Shown here: positions 4,512-5,788 of the stretch, in pieces
Layout: each line of letters starts with the position of its first letter
How positions within the stretch are numbered: position 1 is the first letter of the stretch
Origin: Clostridia bacterium
GTDB taxonomy: Bacteria; Bacillota_A; Clostridia; Christensenellales; Aristaeellaceae
NCBI GenBank assembly: GCA_017648805.1
Contig: JAGCIC010000135.1
Span: 1 to 5,788, forward strand
Length of the DNA: 5,788 bases
Direction of reading: 5' to 3'
Notes under the pieces: generated by a model
Told to the model about the DNA's origin: nothing
The model's database searches: none
The model's input: the letters and a program-made list of their open reading frames with translations, nothing else
Program-made: the position numbers and the translations under genes

Positions 4512-5788
4512 ATGAACGATTATTCCAAAGGCGGCTTTACTCTGCCGGGAGAGGCGGGCTACGAGGCCCTCACCCTCAAAATGGCCGAAAAATGGGGCGC
4601 GGACGTGATACGTGACTCCGACGGCACCAAGCTTTCCGACGAGATCACCAAAGCGGGTTACCGCATCTATTCCACCATCTGCATCATCCGGGAGCACAAC
4701 GCGTTCGCCGAAGCGCATCCTGATGCCCAGCAGCAAAGCTTTCTGTTCTCAAAGCCCACCGTGGCTGCGGGAGATACTCTGGAGATCAGGCCCCTGGACG
4801 GGTATTTCACCGAGCAGTTCGAGCTGAACGATTCCACGGAAGCCATGGGATACTGGCAGGTGTGGGACAGGACGTCCAACCGCCTGCTGGGTACGGACGA
4901 GTGGGAATACCTTGACGGCGTCGTGAAGATCCAACGCTGCGAGCCTTTCCACAGGTATTCGGTGTCGTTCCTGGCGTGGCGCGTGTGGGAAGAGATCAAC
5001 ATGTACAACCACACCACCAACCACTGGACCAGCGAGCATCTGCGCCAGCTGGATCCACGGCATCCCCTGGCGTGGGAGTACCTTAAGCAGTGGCTCAGAG
5101 ACTGGTGCGAAAACAATCCCCAAACGGATGTGGTGCGCCTGACTTCGCTGTTCTACAATTTCGTGTGGATATTCGGGGATGACATGCGCCTGCGCAGCCG
5201 TTTTGTGGACTGGGCGAGCTACGACTTCACCGTGAGTCCCGCCGCGCTCAAGGCGTTTGAGGAGGAATACGGCTACGCCCTGACCGCCGAGGACTTCATA
5301 AACAAAGGCCTGCTTCAGGCCACCCACCGCCCGCCTACGAGGGCGAAAAAGGACTACATGGACTTCATACAGCGCTTCGTGGCGGAGAAAGCCAAGGCGC
5401 TGGTGGATATCATCCACGCCTATGGCAAACAGGCCTACGTGTTTTACGACGACAGCTGGGTGGGCATGGAACCCTGCGGCAAGTACTTCCCGTCCATAGG
5501 TTTCGACGGGCTAATCAAATGCGTGTTCTCCGGCTTCGAGTGCCGCCTGTGCGCACTGGCCAAAGTGGAGACTCATGAACTGCGCTTCCATCCTTACCTG
5601 TTCCCAGTGGGGCTGGGAGGCCTGCCCACGTTCTCTGAGGGCGGCGAGCCAGAAAAGGACGCCATCAGCTACTGGCTGCACGTGCGTCGGGCGCTGGCCA
5701 GGCAGACGGTGCAGCGCATAGGTCTGGGCGGTTATCTGCACCTCACGATCGGGCAGGATAAATTCAACGACGCCATAGCGGGCATGGC
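4512..5788 (+). CDS. gnpA: GH112 beta-galactoside phosphorylase (lacto-N-biose / galacto-N-biose or galactosyl-rhamnose phosphorylase), 3' end cut by window
   Basis: The frame is open for 425 codons to the window edge; family members have ~720-750 residues, so about 57% is present, covering the catalytic TIM barrel. From memory of the Bifidobacterium longum enzyme (BlLNBP) it aligns well throughout: FTLPGE and WGADVIRDSDGT near the N-terminus, YSVSFLAW, MYNHTTNHW at 164-172, PQTDVVRLTSLFYNF, TVSPAAL, YDDSWVGMEP with Asp314 matching the general acid Asp313, RFHPYLFP with Tyr362 and Phe364, and GLGGYLHL. The enzyme cleaves a beta-galactosyl disaccharide with phosphate to alpha-Gal-1-P plus GlcNAc, GalNAc or rhamnose. 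There is no signal peptide, so it acts on imported sugars. The acceptor pocket differs from BlLNBP (Tyr237 for Cys236; Glu-Ile for Pro161-Val162), so specificity should not be copied from that enzyme and galactosyl-rhamnose phosphorylase is a real alternative. No transporter or Leloir gene is visible beside it. Confidence 0.95.
   Translation, partial: MNDYSKGGFTLPGEAGYEALTLKMAEKWGADVIRDSDGTKLSDEITKAGYRIYSTICIIREHNAFAEAHPDAQQQSFLFSKPTVAAGDTLEIRPLDGYFTEQFELNDSTEAMGYWQVWDRTSNRLLGTDEWEYLDGVVKIQRCEPFHRYSVSFLAWRVWEEINMYNHTTNHWTSEHLRQLDPRHPLAWEYLKQWLRDWCENNPQTDVVRLTSLFYNFVWIFGDDMRLRSRFVDWASYDFTVSPAALKAFEEEYGYALTAEDFINKGLLQATHRPPTRAKKDYMDFIQRFVAEKAKALVDIIHAYGKQAYVFYDDSWVGMEPCGKYFPSIGFDGLIKCVFSGFECRLCALAKVETHELRFHPYLFPVGLGGLPTFSEGGEPEKDAISYWLHVRRALARQTVQRIGLGGYLHLTIGQDKFNDAIAGM

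Noticed and set aside
3906..4736. 276-codon open frame on the minus strand
   Set aside because: It crosses three plus-strand genes (GDPD end, membrane protein, GH112 start), has the Arg/Gly/His/Val/Gln bias of a shadow frame and no recognisable motif.
4749..5417. 222-codon open frame on the minus strand
   Set aside because: It is antisense to the GH112 gene, whose frame is conserved along this whole stretch.
1..5788. CRISPR array, insertion sequence, tRNA or defence system
   Set aside because: No regularly spaced repeats, transposase motifs, terminal inverted repeats, tRNA-like cloverleaf or defence-type domains were noticed; nearly all bases belong to recognisable genes.

Overview
This looks like a GC-rich chromosomal window from a bacterium, most likely a member of the Bacillota (Clostridia). 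The basis is strong Shine-Dalgarno sites (GGAGG, AGGAGG, GGAGGTGA), an AT-rich sigma-A type promoter in an otherwise GC-rich sequence, a membrane-anchored protein with the 'YxDS' type of TPR-like repeat common in Firmicutes, and a GH112 phosphorylase typical of host-associated or glycan-using anaerobes. The taxon is an inference; no rRNA or other marker gene is present.

The window holds two divergent transcription units that fire away from a short AT-rich gap at about 2137-2290. The minus-strand unit runs leftwards. It starts with a single-pass membrane protein carrying TPR-like repeats (2136-1120). This overlaps by 8 bases a DUF362 / double [4Fe-4S] ferredoxin-type protein (1127 to the left window edge, missing only its last residues). 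The promoter of this unit is clear: TTTACA, 17 bp, then an extended TGCTATAAT.

The plus-strand unit contains a PfkB-family sugar-phosphate kinase of the 1-phosphofructokinase group (2291-3217), a cytoplasmic glycerophosphodiester phosphodiesterase (3214-3951), a small two-helix membrane protein with a C-terminal Cys/His putative metal site (3948-4478), and, 33 bases later, the first ~57% of a GH112 galactosyl-hexose(amine) phosphorylase (4512 to the right edge). The first three genes are joined by two 4-base ATGA stop/start overlaps, so they are probably translationally coupled. The GH112 gene has its own good ribosome binding site and no terminator before it.

Metabolically the plus unit suggests scavenging. 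GH112 enzymes split beta-galactosides (lacto-N-biose, galacto-N-biose or galactosyl-rhamnose) with phosphate to Gal-1-P. The PfkB protein would phosphorylate a phosphosugar, and the phosphodiesterase would release glycerol-3-phosphate from deacylated phospholipid head groups. Whether these steps form one pathway cannot be told from the window. I see no mobile element, CRISPR array, RNA gene or clearly new system. The most interesting points are the GH112 acceptor-pocket differences, the small membrane protein coupled to the phosphodiesterase, and the odd promoter and ATA codon use of the kinase gene.
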